Source of the DNA: JAWOJF01 sp046481785 | GTDB lineage: Bacteria; Bacteroidota; Ignavibacteria; Ignavibacteriales; Ignavibacteriaceae | NCBI GenBank assembly: GCA_046481785.1 | Contig: JAWOJF010000194.1 | Coordinates: 1 to 30,274 of the forward strand | DNA length: 30,274 bases | Direction: 5' to 3' | Shown here: one piece after another, positions 7,377 through 14,748 of the stretch | Layout of the letters: each line of letters opens with the position of its first letter | How positions within the stretch are numbered: position 1 is the stretch's first letter | The notes under the pieces: model-generated | Seen by the model: only the letters and a program-made list of their open reading frames with translations | Databases searched by the model: none | Told to the model about the DNA's origin: nothing | Made by a program: the position numbers and the translations under genes

Positions 7377-7931
7377 ATGAAGGTACGCGATGTCTGGATA
7401 AAAGAAGAACCTGATAAGCTGATTGTTAGATTAATTAAAGATTTTTTTCATCCTCATGAACAATGGGGCAGGCTAAATTTAAACCAGTTTATTACCGGAC
7501 TTATCTGTGCAGCAGGTTATTTCCTGGTAAATATCTTTTTTGGTTCCCTCCAATTTAGTCAGGATAGTTTTATAAATTCTTCCGGTGGATTAATTTCAGC
7601 AGTAATAATATGTTTTGGATTAACAGTAGTAAGTTTCTTTCAAACCAAACATAAATATCCATGGTTCGAGAAATACCTGCCTAAAATTATTACCCTCTCT
7701 GGTTTAATAACATTAATGGCATTACAAAATATCCGGGGTACAAGTCCTGATGATGTAGCTTTGCTGATGAATATTATAGGGCTGCTTATTCTGTTTATTA
7801 TAACTACAGGCTATTTTGTTGAAGGGAACAGCAATGAAAGAGTTATTAAGATATGGTTTGCAGTTTTCGGTTATTATTTCTCTGTTATACTATTCTTTTA
7901 TTTTTGCGAAAATATAATATTCAATATTTAA
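7377..7931 (+). CDS. Uncharacterised membrane protein with four predicted helices
   Basis: The protein has 184 residues and I do not recognise its family. The start at 7377 is set by a strong GGAGG (7367-7371); an in-frame start at 7299 would lie before this site. A charged amphipathic N-terminus (about 1-40, with HPHEQWGRLNLNQF) is followed by four hydrophobic segments at roughly 38-58, 70-90, 105-130 and 160-180. The second loop holds a KHKYPWFEKYLPK segment. There is no signal peptide and no catalytic motif, so an inner-membrane location is likely. It is flanked by terminators at both ends (7194-7221 and 7960-7991), which makes it a stand-alone gene. Confidence 0.72.
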   Translation: MKVRDVWIKEEPDKLIVRLIKDFFHPHEQWGRLNLNQFITGLICAAGYFLVNIFFGSLQFSQDSFINSSGGLISAVIICFGLTVVSFFQTKHKYPWFEKYLPKIITLSGLITLMALQNIRGTSPDDVALLMNIIGLLILFIITTGYFVEGNSNERVIKIWFAVFGYYFSVILFFYFCENIIFNI

Positions 7932-7959
7932 TTTATTAATAAGTGATCTGCTTATTTTT

Positions 7960-7991
7960 GGGCATCCTGTTTATACATGATGCCCTTTTTT
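7960..7991 (+). terminator. Rho-independent terminator after the four-helix membrane protein
   Basis: GGGCATC (7960-7966) pairs with GATGCCC (7979-7985), with further partial pairing inside a 12-nt loop region, and is followed directly by six T residues and a pyrimidine-rich stretch. Confidence 0.85.
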
Positions 7992-8053
7992 CTTCCTTTT
8001 ATTCTTTACACATCATATCTTTTGCCTGTATTATTAAAATTATAAGGTAAAAG

Positions 8054-8608
8054 ATGAAGAAGCTTACAAAATATTTTTTTGAAGGTCTAATTGTAGTTAT
8101 TCCACTGGCAGCAACTTTTTATCTTTTTTATATAACATTTATTACTATTGATAACATATTTAATCTCAAATATCCCGGGCTTGGTTTATTAATTACCTTA
8201 GCAGGAATATTTATTGTAGGAGTAATTGCTTCTAATATACTTACCAAAGGTGCTATCGGGTTACTTAATGATATATTCAGCAGACTCCCCCTTATCAAAT
8301 TAATTTATAATTCAATTAAAGATCTTACAGAAGCTTTTGTAGGGGATAAAAGAAGGTTTAATAAGCCTGTCTCTGTTCAGCTAAGTGAGGATGGGAGTAT
8401 TGAAACTTTAGGTTTTATTACCGAAGAAGATCTCAGTTCTATAGGAATAAATAGGAATAAAGTTGCAGTTTACATCCCGCAGAGTTACAACTTTGCAGGT
8501 AATTTGATTGTAGTTCCTTCCAGCAGGGTTACAATGCTTTCAGCAAGTGCCAAAGAAGTAATGACATTTATTGTATCGGGTGGATTGACATCAACCAAAG
8601 GAGAATAA
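8054..8608 (+). CDS. DUF502 family inner-membrane protein
   Basis: The 184-residue protein matches the DUF502 (PF04367) pattern. It has two N-terminal transmembrane helices: residues ~8-32 with GLIVVIPLAATFYLFY, and ~42-65 with GLGLLITLAGIFIVGV. Then come the conserved segments RLPLIKLIYNSIKDLTEAF and VYIPQSYNFAGNLIVVP, the latter close to the family's ...P(T/S)xPNPTSGxLxxVP element. The ending SAKEVMTFIVSGG also matches. The function is unknown; plant homologues (LCV/COV proteins) affect vascular patterning. The start has AAGGTAAAAG just upstream. It lies 23 nt past a terminator tail region and 59 nt before the protease gene. Confidence 0.85.
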   Translation: MKKLTKYFFEGLIVVIPLAATFYLFYITFITIDNIFNLKYPGLGLLITLAGIFIVGVIASNILTKGAIGLLNDIFSRLPLIKLIYNSIKDLTEAFVGDKRRFNKPVSVQLSEDGSIETLGFITEEDLSSIGINRNKVAVYIPQSYNFAGNLIVVPSSRVTMLSASAKEVMTFIVSGGLTSTKGE

Positions 8609-8667
8609 ATTTTGCCCTTCATTTATTAATTACTCTGATTATTTTGTATTCTATAGTTTGAGGGAAT

Positions 8668-9909
8668 ATGAAAAGAAGGAGTGTTATACTAGTTCTTGTA
8701 ATGTCATTGTTTTTCTACATCACATCTTTCGCACAGGGAAAGATATTCCTGGTTTATGATGTACATACCCGAAGCGTGGATTCTTTAACTTTTAATATTA
8801 CCAACTCATCCGCTACAGATTATACTGAAACCTATTTTGGAACCGAACCCGGCTTTACCGGGCTTCCAGCAACACCACCTGTTTTTTCTACTCCGGACTC
8901 AACATTTACCGGATTATTCAGAGTATCAGATTTATTCAACATTAATAACTTCCCGGTTAGAACTAGTGTTAAAATTTCGTATATAAAGGATGATTCCATT
9001 ATTCAACGATGCAGCGGAACAATGATTGGTCCTGATATGGTTCTTACTGCCGCTCATTGTGTCTGCTGGGATACGGATTCATCCTTAGCGGGAAAAGAGT
9101 ATTATGACAGTATTATTGTTTATCCTGCTTATAATAATGGCAGTCAATCATCTTTATTTTTGTCTTCTGCAGCAGAAAAATATTTTATAACAAACACATT
9201 TTTTACCGGCAGTTTTGAAGATATTGCACTAATTAAATTGAAAGAATCTATCGGATACCGAACAGGCTGGTTAGGTATAGCTTTTAATGAAGATGTTTCA
9301 TTTTTTGAAACGCAATTATATCACAAATTTAGTTATCCCGGAGCACCTGACCCTGGTGACACTTCTAAAAAATATAATGGCGATACTCTATACTATAGTT
9401 ATGGAGAATTATTTAGAACCGGAACATTTTTAGAATTTAAAATAACGGGTATCCCGGGACAAAGCGGTAGTAGTATTTTTTCCTTTAATGATAATCAATA
9501 TAACATTTGGGGAGTTTTAAATTGGAGTAGTTTCTCAAAGCATTTCCCATTAAATAAAGAAATTTTTTATGCATTTAATAAAATAATGAATAGTTCTCCT
9601 GCAAATGTACAGACACCTGAAGCGGCATTAAATAAATTTTATTTATCAGATCCCTATCCCAATCCTTTTAATCCCATCACAACCATTGAGTTTACCATTC
9701 CGGAACCAGGATATGTTTCATTAAAGATTTATGATATCCTGGGTAATGAAGTGACTGTGCTAATAGATGAATTTAAGCAACCAGGATATTATAAAACTGA
9801 GCTTAATATAAACATGCTTAAGTTTAATGATATTTCCAGTGGTATTTACATATGCAGACTTACAGCAGGAGAATACTTGTCTGCAAAAAAAATTATTTTA
9901 CTCAAGTAA
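8668..9909 (+). CDS. Secreted trypsin-like serine protease with type-A T9SS (Por) sorting domain
   Basis: This encodes 413 residues. A signal peptide ends near FAQ|GK (residue ~23). A chymotrypsin/V8-like protease domain spans about 85-305 with triad candidates H130 (MVLTAAHCV), D185 (FEDIALIKL) and S266 (IPGQSGSSIF). Residues ~326-413 form the type-A C-terminal sorting domain: LSDPYPNPFNPITTIEFTIP, VSLKIYDILGNEV, SGIYICRLTAGE and the basic tail KKIILLK. T9SS recognises this domain at the outer membrane, so the enzyme is expected on the surface or released. No propeptide cleavage site is obvious between the signal and protease domains. The ~60 residues before the protease domain are Ser/Thr/Pro-rich and unassigned. 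The 3' end overlaps the convergent ada gene by 8 nt. Confidence 0.9.
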   Translation: MKRRSVILVLVMSLFFYITSFAQGKIFLVYDVHTRSVDSLTFNITNSSATDYTETYFGTEPGFTGLPATPPVFSTPDSTFTGLFRVSDLFNINNFPVRTSVKISYIKDDSIIQRCSGTMIGPDMVLTAAHCVCWDTDSSLAGKEYYDSIIVYPAYNNGSQSSLFLSSAAEKYFITNTFFTGSFEDIALIKLKESIGYRTGWLGIAFNEDVSFFETQLYHKFSYPGAPDPGDTSKKYNGDTLYYSYGELFRTGTFLEFKITGIPGQSGSSIFSFNDNQYNIWGVLNWSSFSKHFPLNKEIFYAFNKIMNSSPANVQTPEAALNKFYLSDPYPNPFNPITTIEFTIPEPGYVSLKIYDILGNEVTVLIDEFKQPGYYKTELNINMLKFNDISSGIYICRLTAGEYLSAKKIILLK

Positions 9910-10960
9910 TGCTAGCGGGATTTTTTTTCTCCAGCTCAAGCAGGTATTTTTTCCTCCATAAACCCCCGCCGTAACCGCAAAGCTCACCATTCTTCCCTAC
10001 TACCCTATGACACGGGATTACAATTGAAATCCTGTTATCCCCGTTTGCTTTTGCAACTGCTCTTACTGCCGCCGGGTTGCCGATTAGTTCAGCCTGCTGC
10101 TCGTAACTTCTTGTTTCACCATACGGAAGGGTACGAAGTACGTCCCACACTTTTTGCTGAAACTCTGTACCCGGGAAAGTAACCGGAACTGTAAAATTCT
10201 TCAGTTTTCCTTCAAAATATAAACTGAGCTCTTCTGTCAGTTTATCCAGTATTGAATTTGACCCCGGTACAAGAGTGCAATGCATATACTTAACAAGTCG
10301 CTTAAATTGGGTCTCCAGCATTTTCCTGTCGGTAAATTCAAGCAGGCATACAGCATTGTTAGTGGCTCCGGCAAGAATTGGTCCTAATGGAGTTAATATT
10401 CTGTTGAGATATACAATCTGTAATTCTCTGCCGTTACCCGGAGTTGTACCAATAATTTTTTTAAACGCATCCCTGAATCCGCTTAGTGAATCATATCCGG
10501 TTTCAAATGCGGTTTGCGTTATATTATCTCCCTGTTTGATGTTACCTATTGCCTGCCCCAGCCTTAAAGCTCTTATATAAGCATGGAATGTTATTCCATG
10601 ATTCTTAAGAAACCAGCGCCTTATTTGTGCCGGCTCAAGTCCCCTATTCTTAAGTTCATAATCCTTCCATTTTTTTACCGGGTTACTCTCAACCTCTTTC
10701 AGTAAAGTTGATATAAAACCGGGAACGGCGCCGGATGGCTGCATAGGATGGCACTTTTTACAAGGCCGGTATCCTGCATTAAGAGCTTCGCTTGTACTTT
10801 TAAAAAACTCAACATTAGTCGAAAGAGGTTTTTTAGCACCGCATACCGGGCGGCAAAATATGCCTGTGGTTTTTATTCCCGCATAAAACACTCCCTCATA
10901 AGTAGAATCTTTATTAACCAGTGCTTTATACATTGTCTTTTGTGATGGCAGAGTATTCAT
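9902..10960 (-). CDS. ada: Bifunctional Ada: alkylation-response regulator and O6-methylguanine-DNA methyltransferase
   Basis: The 352-residue protein matches E. coli Ada (354 residues) from end to end. The N-terminal zinc domain has C36, C40, C67 and C70 (GIFCRPVCGAK and GYRPCKKCHP); C36 is the methylphosphotriester acceptor that turns the protein into an activator. An AraC-type HTH follows (LGQAIGNIKQGDNITQTAFE, SGFRDAFKKIIGTTPG), then the methyltransferase domain with acceptor C317 in IPCHRVVG. It directly repairs O6-methylguanine. I choose the ATG at 10960; a start at 11002 would add 14 unconserved residues. The glycosylase gene ends upstream at 11052 on the same strand, so two DNA-repair genes lie in tandem. 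I saw no clear Ada-box upstream. Confidence 0.96.
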   Translation of the reverse strand: MNTLPSQKTMYKALVNKDSTYEGVFYAGIKTTGIFCRPVCGAKKPLSTNVEFFKSTSEALNAGYRPCKKCHPMQPSGAVPGFISTLLKEVESNPVKKWKDYELKNRGLEPAQIRRWFLKNHGITFHAYIRALRLGQAIGNIKQGDNITQTAFETGYDSLSGFRDAFKKIIGTTPGNGRELQIVYLNRILTPLGPILAGATNNAVCLLEFTDRKMLETQFKRLVKYMHCTLVPGSNSILDKLTEELSLYFEGKLKNFTVPVTFPGTEFQQKVWDVLRTLPYGETRSYEQQAELIGNPAAVRAVAKANGDNRISIVIPCHRVVGKNGELCGYGGGLWRKKYLLELEKKNPASIT

Positions 10961-11051
10961 AATAGTCTTTCTTTTTTTGGTTTCAATTATAGATTGAAAC
11001 AAAAAGATAATCTACCGTAATTTTAACAAGTAATTTTATATTTTATAATCA

Positions 11052-11834
11052 TTATTCATACAATACCTGTTCATCGGTAAAATATGTAATGCGGCTGCCA
11101 ATATCTTCTTTTCTTATTGTTCCGCCTGTTGGGGTATGTTTTAATTTGGAATTGTGTACTTTTAGAAATTCTCTTATCTCACCGCTAATTATATCAGGGT
11201 CTCTTTTAATTATCTGTTTTACAGCATCCGTTAAAACTTTATTAATACTGTCATATAGTTCCTTTGTTTTTTTTGCAGGTATTTTACCGGCTTTAGAGGC
11301 TGGATGAATTCCGGAATCCCATAAAATTTCATCAACATAAGCATTGCCTATTCCTCTCACAAAACTCTGCTCAATAAGCAGATCTTTTATTCTCTTATTT
11401 TTAAATTTCTTAAAACCGGCTTCAAGGTAGTGCAGGTCAAACTCTTTGGACTGAGCATCGGGGACATCTGGCATTTCAGGATTTAATCTTGCATTGGCAT
11501 ACCGGTTCCTGTCAGTTAGTAACAGGCCCGATTTGTCTTCAAATAAGAGTTCAATAATTTTATTTTTGTATAGACTTGCTTCCATAAAAAAATGGAATTC
11601 GCCGTTAAGCATAAGATGGAAAGCCAGCACCTGGTCTTTATCAAAATTAAAGAAGAGCTCTTTGCCGTTTCTGGTAATTCCTTTTAACTTTTTTCCTTCA
11701 AGATGTTTTTTCAGTACAGATTCAGTAACATTAATTTTCTGACTGTAATAAACGTCAATTTTTTTTAGTTTCTTACCGCCAAATTTCTTTTCCAGGTTGT
11801 TCCTGAAAACCTGCAGATCGGGGAGTTCGGGCAT
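11052..11834 (-). CDS. Fpg/Nei-family DNA glycosylase with degenerate (zincless) finger
   Basis: The 260-residue protein begins MPELPDLQV, giving the catalytic Pro2 and Glu3, with the conserved lysine in RNGKELFF (K58). The helix-two-turn-helix region is intact (IKDLLIEQSFVRGIGNAYVDEILW, close to the family's LLDQxxVAGIGNIYxxE). It excises oxidised bases and nicks the abasic site. The C-terminal finger, normally Cys4, reads FLKVHNSKLKHTPTG...GSRITYFTDEQ: the frame and the finger-tip Arg are kept but all four cysteines are gone. This resembles zincless-finger members such as NEIL1 and plant Fpg. Whether it prefers 8-oxoG or oxidised pyrimidines is undetermined, so I give no fpg/nei symbol. It may be co-transcribed with ada downstream and lptB upstream (17-nt gap). 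Confidence 0.92.
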   Translation of the reverse strand: MPELPDLQVFRNNLEKKFGGKKLKKIDVYYSQKINVTESVLKKHLEGKKLKGITRNGKELFFNFDKDQVLAFHLMLNGEFHFFMEASLYKNKIIELLFEDKSGLLLTDRNRYANARLNPEMPDVPDAQSKEFDLHYLEAGFKKFKNKRIKDLLIEQSFVRGIGNAYVDEILWDSGIHPASKAGKIPAKKTKELYDSINKVLTDAVKQIIKRDPDIISGEIREFLKVHNSKLKHTPTGGTIRKEDIGSRITYFTDEQVLYE

Positions 11835-11851
11835 AATACACCTCGCTAGTT

Positions 11852-12598
11852 TTAATACCTGTCAAGCTTAAACTTCTCGCCGAGATAAAGTTTCCTTACT
11901 TCATCATCTTCGGCAAGCTCATTCGCACTCCCCTGTTTGAAAATAATTCCGTTAATTAATATATATGCATTATCAACAATACTAAGTGTTTCATGAACAT
12001 TATGATCTGTAATTAGAACCCCGATTCCCCTGTTTTTAAGATTTGCTACAATACTCATTATATCTTCAACAGCAATAGGATCAACACCGGCAAAAGGTTC
12101 ATCAAGAAGAATAAAACTGGGATCCGTAGCAAGTGCACGTGCTATTTCAGTTCTTCTTCTTTCCCCGCCGCTTAACTGAAAGCCTATATTTTTTCTTAAA
12201 TGTGTTATAGTAAGGTCTTCAAGCAATTTTTCACATTTTTCTTTTCTTTCATTGCCATTAAGATTTGTCATTTCAAGTATTGCCATTAAATTCTGTTCTA
12301 CCGTTAACCGCCTGAAAATTGAAGCCTCCTGCGGAAGGTATCCAATTCCCATCCGCGCACGTTTATACATGGGAATTTTTGTTATTTCAGAATCATCCAG
12401 AAATACCTTCCCTTTATCCGGTTTTATCATCCCTGTAATCATATAAAAAGTAGTGGTTTTACCTGCTCCGTTTGGCCCCAGCAAACCGACTATTTCTCCT
12501 TTAGAAACCTTTATTGAAGCCTTATTTACCACGGTCCTTTTTTTATAGACCTTTACCAGGTCTTCACTGCTTAAGGTATTTGATTGAATGTTATCCAT
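11852..12598 (-). CDS. lptB: LPS export ABC transporter ATP-binding protein LptB
   Basis: The 248-residue ATPase has a Walker A (GPNGAGKTT), Q-loop region (GYLPQEASIFRRLTVEQNL), signature (LSGGERRR), Walker B (FILLDEPFAGVDP) and switch His (ITDHNVHET). The FRRLTVEQN and GGERRR variants are typical of LptB. It powers extraction of LPS from the inner membrane by LptFG, which are not in this window. The ATG at 12598 gives the expected N-terminus; an apparent 25-residue extension to 12673 is the translation of a palindromic repeat and is not credible. It is last or near-last in the kds-lpt operon, with the glycosylase gene starting 17 nt beyond its stop. Confidence 0.95.
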   Translation of the reverse strand: MDNIQSNTLSSEDLVKVYKKRTVVNKASIKVSKGEIVGLLGPNGAGKTTTFYMITGMIKPDKGKVFLDDSEITKIPMYKRARMGIGYLPQEASIFRRLTVEQNLMAILEMTNLNGNERKEKCEKLLEDLTITHLRKNIGFQLSGGERRRTEIARALATDPSFILLDEPFAGVDPIAVEDIMSIVANLKNRGIGVLITDHNVHETLSIVDNAYILINGIIFKQGSANELAEDDEVRKLYLGEKFKLDRY

Positions 12599-12630
12599 AT
12601 ATTTTTTATTGTTTCTTTCCGGTTTTATAT

Positions 12631-12675
12631 CTTTGCGGCTTTGCGGTAATTTTACCGCAGAGACACAGTGCAAAG
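12631..12675. repeat. Imperfect palindromic element between the OstA-like gene and lptB
   Basis: TGCGGTAA (12642-12649) and TTACCGCA (12652-12659) are perfect inverted arms with a 2-nt loop. The stem continues imperfectly outward to CTTTG (12631-12635) and CAAAG (12671-12675), in a sequence of the form CTTTGCGG-CTTTGCGG...CCGCAGAGACACAG. I recall similar 'CTTTGCG...CGCAAAG' palindromes scattered in many bacterial genomes. It occupies most of the 93-bp gap within the operon. Confidence 0.6.
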
Positions 12676-12691
12676 TGCGGAGAATAAATTT

Positions 12692-14137
12692 CTATTTATT
12701 GTTATACGTTTCAATTACTGATGTATCCTGTAAATTTCCGGAACCGGGTTTGCCATTTAGCAGATCTTCTTTAACCGGCCTTCCGGGAGATATCCTATAA
12801 CCCGGAAGCGTAAAAGTTTCTTCTTCTCCTTCAACCTGGTTTTCCGGGTAATACTCGCTTTTAGGAGAGCCGTAAAGCCTTACTTCACTCACTTTTTTTT
12901 CACTCAGCTTTATTATAGCCGATTGCGATGTTGCTTTAATAAGGCCATTAGGTTCTTCCTCTTCATATAAATAATATATGCTGTAAACAGTTCCTTCTAC
13001 TTCTGTAGAATTAATTCCATCATCATCAAAAATAATTTTAATTCTTTCACCCGATATCTGGTCATACCTCGATCTGAATATTTCACTTTGTGAAAGTATA
13101 AAAGCATTGTTATCCATTTCAAGAAGCTGAATCCTGTTATCCCTGAGAAATATTGTAACAGAATCTCCTGTTAACTGTGAGTTCTCAAACCACAAAACCG
13201 GCTGTACAGATTCCGCGGTTACTTTCTCAGTAATAATTTTTTCTTCATCCCGGTAATAAACGGTGAAATCATTTTTAGATGCAAATTCAGCACGGACAAT
13301 CCTCACAGAATCTGCCGCCTTAAAAATATTAACCGAATCTCTGTATGCTTCCATTTTCAGTGATTTAATAATCAAGGTATCAAGCTCAGATGTTCTTACT
13401 GTATCAATAGCATTGCCCAGCGTATCATATCTTACCGTATCAGCATAGGTGGTATCAATCTGCATAAGAAGAGGATTTTCATTTATAAGAGTATAATACC
13501 TTTGTGCATAATCTTCAAGATGATCACCGAAAATCATAACATTATTTTCCAGGCTTGTAATCTTAACATTGTCATCAGCAAATGTAATCCTGGTATCTCT
13601 GAAGTGCTGAAGGCTGTCAGCTTCAATTACATTTGACGAATCTACAATTTTAACGTTATTTACTGCAACCACCCTGTTTTCATTTTTAAAATAAGTTAAT
13701 GAATCCGATGTTAAAGTTGTAGTGGTATCATAAAGATTTACACTATCCCTGAAAAATGCCCGGTCTTCATTAAAATAATACTCACCCGTTTTGGCTGTTA
13801 GTATTACTTTCTGATCATTAAGATGCACTCCGTTTGCACTTTCAGCGCGGCGTTCATCGCCATAATAAAATCCGCGGGATGTAGTTATTGTAAGACTATC
13901 CTGTTTTACGACTACGTTGCCAATAAGTTCAGCATCATTGCGGGATATAAACTGCACTGCCTGGTTACATGTAATAACAACATTACCCTGTGTCAGAACT
14001 ACATTACCATAAACCTCACGGATGCTTTCTCCGGCAGACATATGGCCAATAAGAGAATCCCCGGTAACGGTAATAAGTTCCTCCTGCGGATAAGCCATCG
14101 CATAAGTAAATATCAAAATAATTAAAATATTTTTCAT
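12692..14137 (-). CDS. OstA/LptA-like periplasmic LPS transport protein
   Basis: The 481-residue protein has a signal peptide (MKNILIILIFTYAMAYPQ). The mature N-terminal part (about 20-190) shows OstA beta-jellyroll repeats with alternating 'D-S-L/ VxxxxGNVVxxQ' units: ESIREVYGNVVLTQGNVVI, AELIGNVVVKQDSLTI, VAVNNVKIVDSSNVIEADSL. A second OstA-like segment (about 320-440) includes GDSVTIFLRDNRIQLLEMDNN and GERIKIIFDDDGINSTEVEG, a form seen in large Bacteroidetes OstA proteins. It presumably forms the periplasmic bridge from LptC to LptD. It is much longer than proteobacterial LptA (~185) and lacks the ~500-residue LptD barrel, so it is not LptD. It lies between lptC and lptB. Confidence 0.83.
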   Translation of the reverse strand: MKNILIILIFTYAMAYPQEELITVTGDSLIGHMSAGESIREVYGNVVLTQGNVVITCNQAVQFISRNDAELIGNVVVKQDSLTITTSRGFYYGDERRAESANGVHLNDQKVILTAKTGEYYFNEDRAFFRDSVNLYDTTTTLTSDSLTYFKNENRVVAVNNVKIVDSSNVIEADSLQHFRDTRITFADDNVKITSLENNVMIFGDHLEDYAQRYYTLINENPLLMQIDTTYADTVRYDTLGNAIDTVRTSELDTLIIKSLKMEAYRDSVNIFKAADSVRIVRAEFASKNDFTVYYRDEEKIITEKVTAESVQPVLWFENSQLTGDSVTIFLRDNRIQLLEMDNNAFILSQSEIFRSRYDQISGERIKIIFDDDGINSTEVEGTVYSIYYLYEEEEPNGLIKATSQSAIIKLSEKKVSEVRLYGSPKSEYYPENQVEGEEETFTLPGYRISPGRPVKEDLLNGKPGSGNLQDTSVIETYNNK

Positions 14138-14208
14138 GATTTCAGGAAGTCAAAACTCAATAAAAACATGCTTATTATTAATTTCCTTAAGCGGTTTGAT
14201 TTTAACTT

Positions 14209-14748
14209 TTATAGAGTATCCCTTCTTGTTACGTAAGTTATATTATAAATAACATAATTTCTAAGCCCCTGGTCAGATTCAAAACCATATCCTTCAATTT
14301 TTTCTTTTGGAGTAAGGATAGTAACAAACTTGTCAGAGACAATTTTTTTATCATTATTACGCCACATCAGTTCATCCGTCTTTAAAGTAATCCCGCTGTC
14401 GTTTACCGCAACAACATTATCAATTGCATAAAGATCACGGGTTGCATCATTAACCCTGCCTCTTTTAGAAGTTAAAGTAGTTGTTTTTATCTCTTCGGGA
14501 TTATAAAAATCAACCTTCAGGCTGCTATCCAGCAAAGTTTCCCTGGAATGTTCAAACACCCTGAGATGCCCGGTAACAAGTACCGCTTTTGTTTTACCTG
14601 AATCTGAAAAAGTAATGGTTGAGTTCCAGCTTTCCTGTGCCGGCAGTTCCTCAACATTCAAAGAGATATCAACCAAAGGTTTAACTCTTTCACTTTCACA
14701 ACCGGCAAAAATGATAAAAAAAAGAAATAAAGATACTGCTCTTCTCAT
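14209..14748 (-). CDS. lptC: LPS export ABC transporter periplasmic protein LptC (lipoprotein form)
   Basis: The 179-residue protein begins with a lipoprotein signal (MRRAVSLFLFFIIFAGC, Cys17) instead of the single N-terminal helix of E. coli LptC. The remainder is one jellyroll domain with LptC-like strands: LRVFEHSRETLLDSSLKVDFYN, LTSKRGRVNDATRDLYAIDNVVAVNDSGITLKTDEL, and KEKIEGYGFESDQGLRNY near the end. LptC takes LPS from LptB2FG and passes it to LptA. The start overlaps the kdsD stop by 4 nt (ATGA), so translation is coupled. The OstA-like gene follows after 71 nt. Confidence 0.9.
   Translation of the reverse strand: MRRAVSLFLFFIIFAGCESERVKPLVDISLNVEELPAQESWNSTITFSDSGKTKAVLVTGHLRVFEHSRETLLDSSLKVDFYNPEEIKTTTLTSKRGRVNDATRDLYAIDNVVAVNDSGITLKTDELMWRNNDKKIVSDKFVTILTPKEKIEGYGFESDQGLRNYVIYNITYVTRRDTL

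Noticed and set aside
12599..12673. Extended start of lptB
   Set aside because: The extra 25 residues come from the palindromic repeat at 12631-12675 and have no LptB-like character; the ATG at 12598 gives the normal start.
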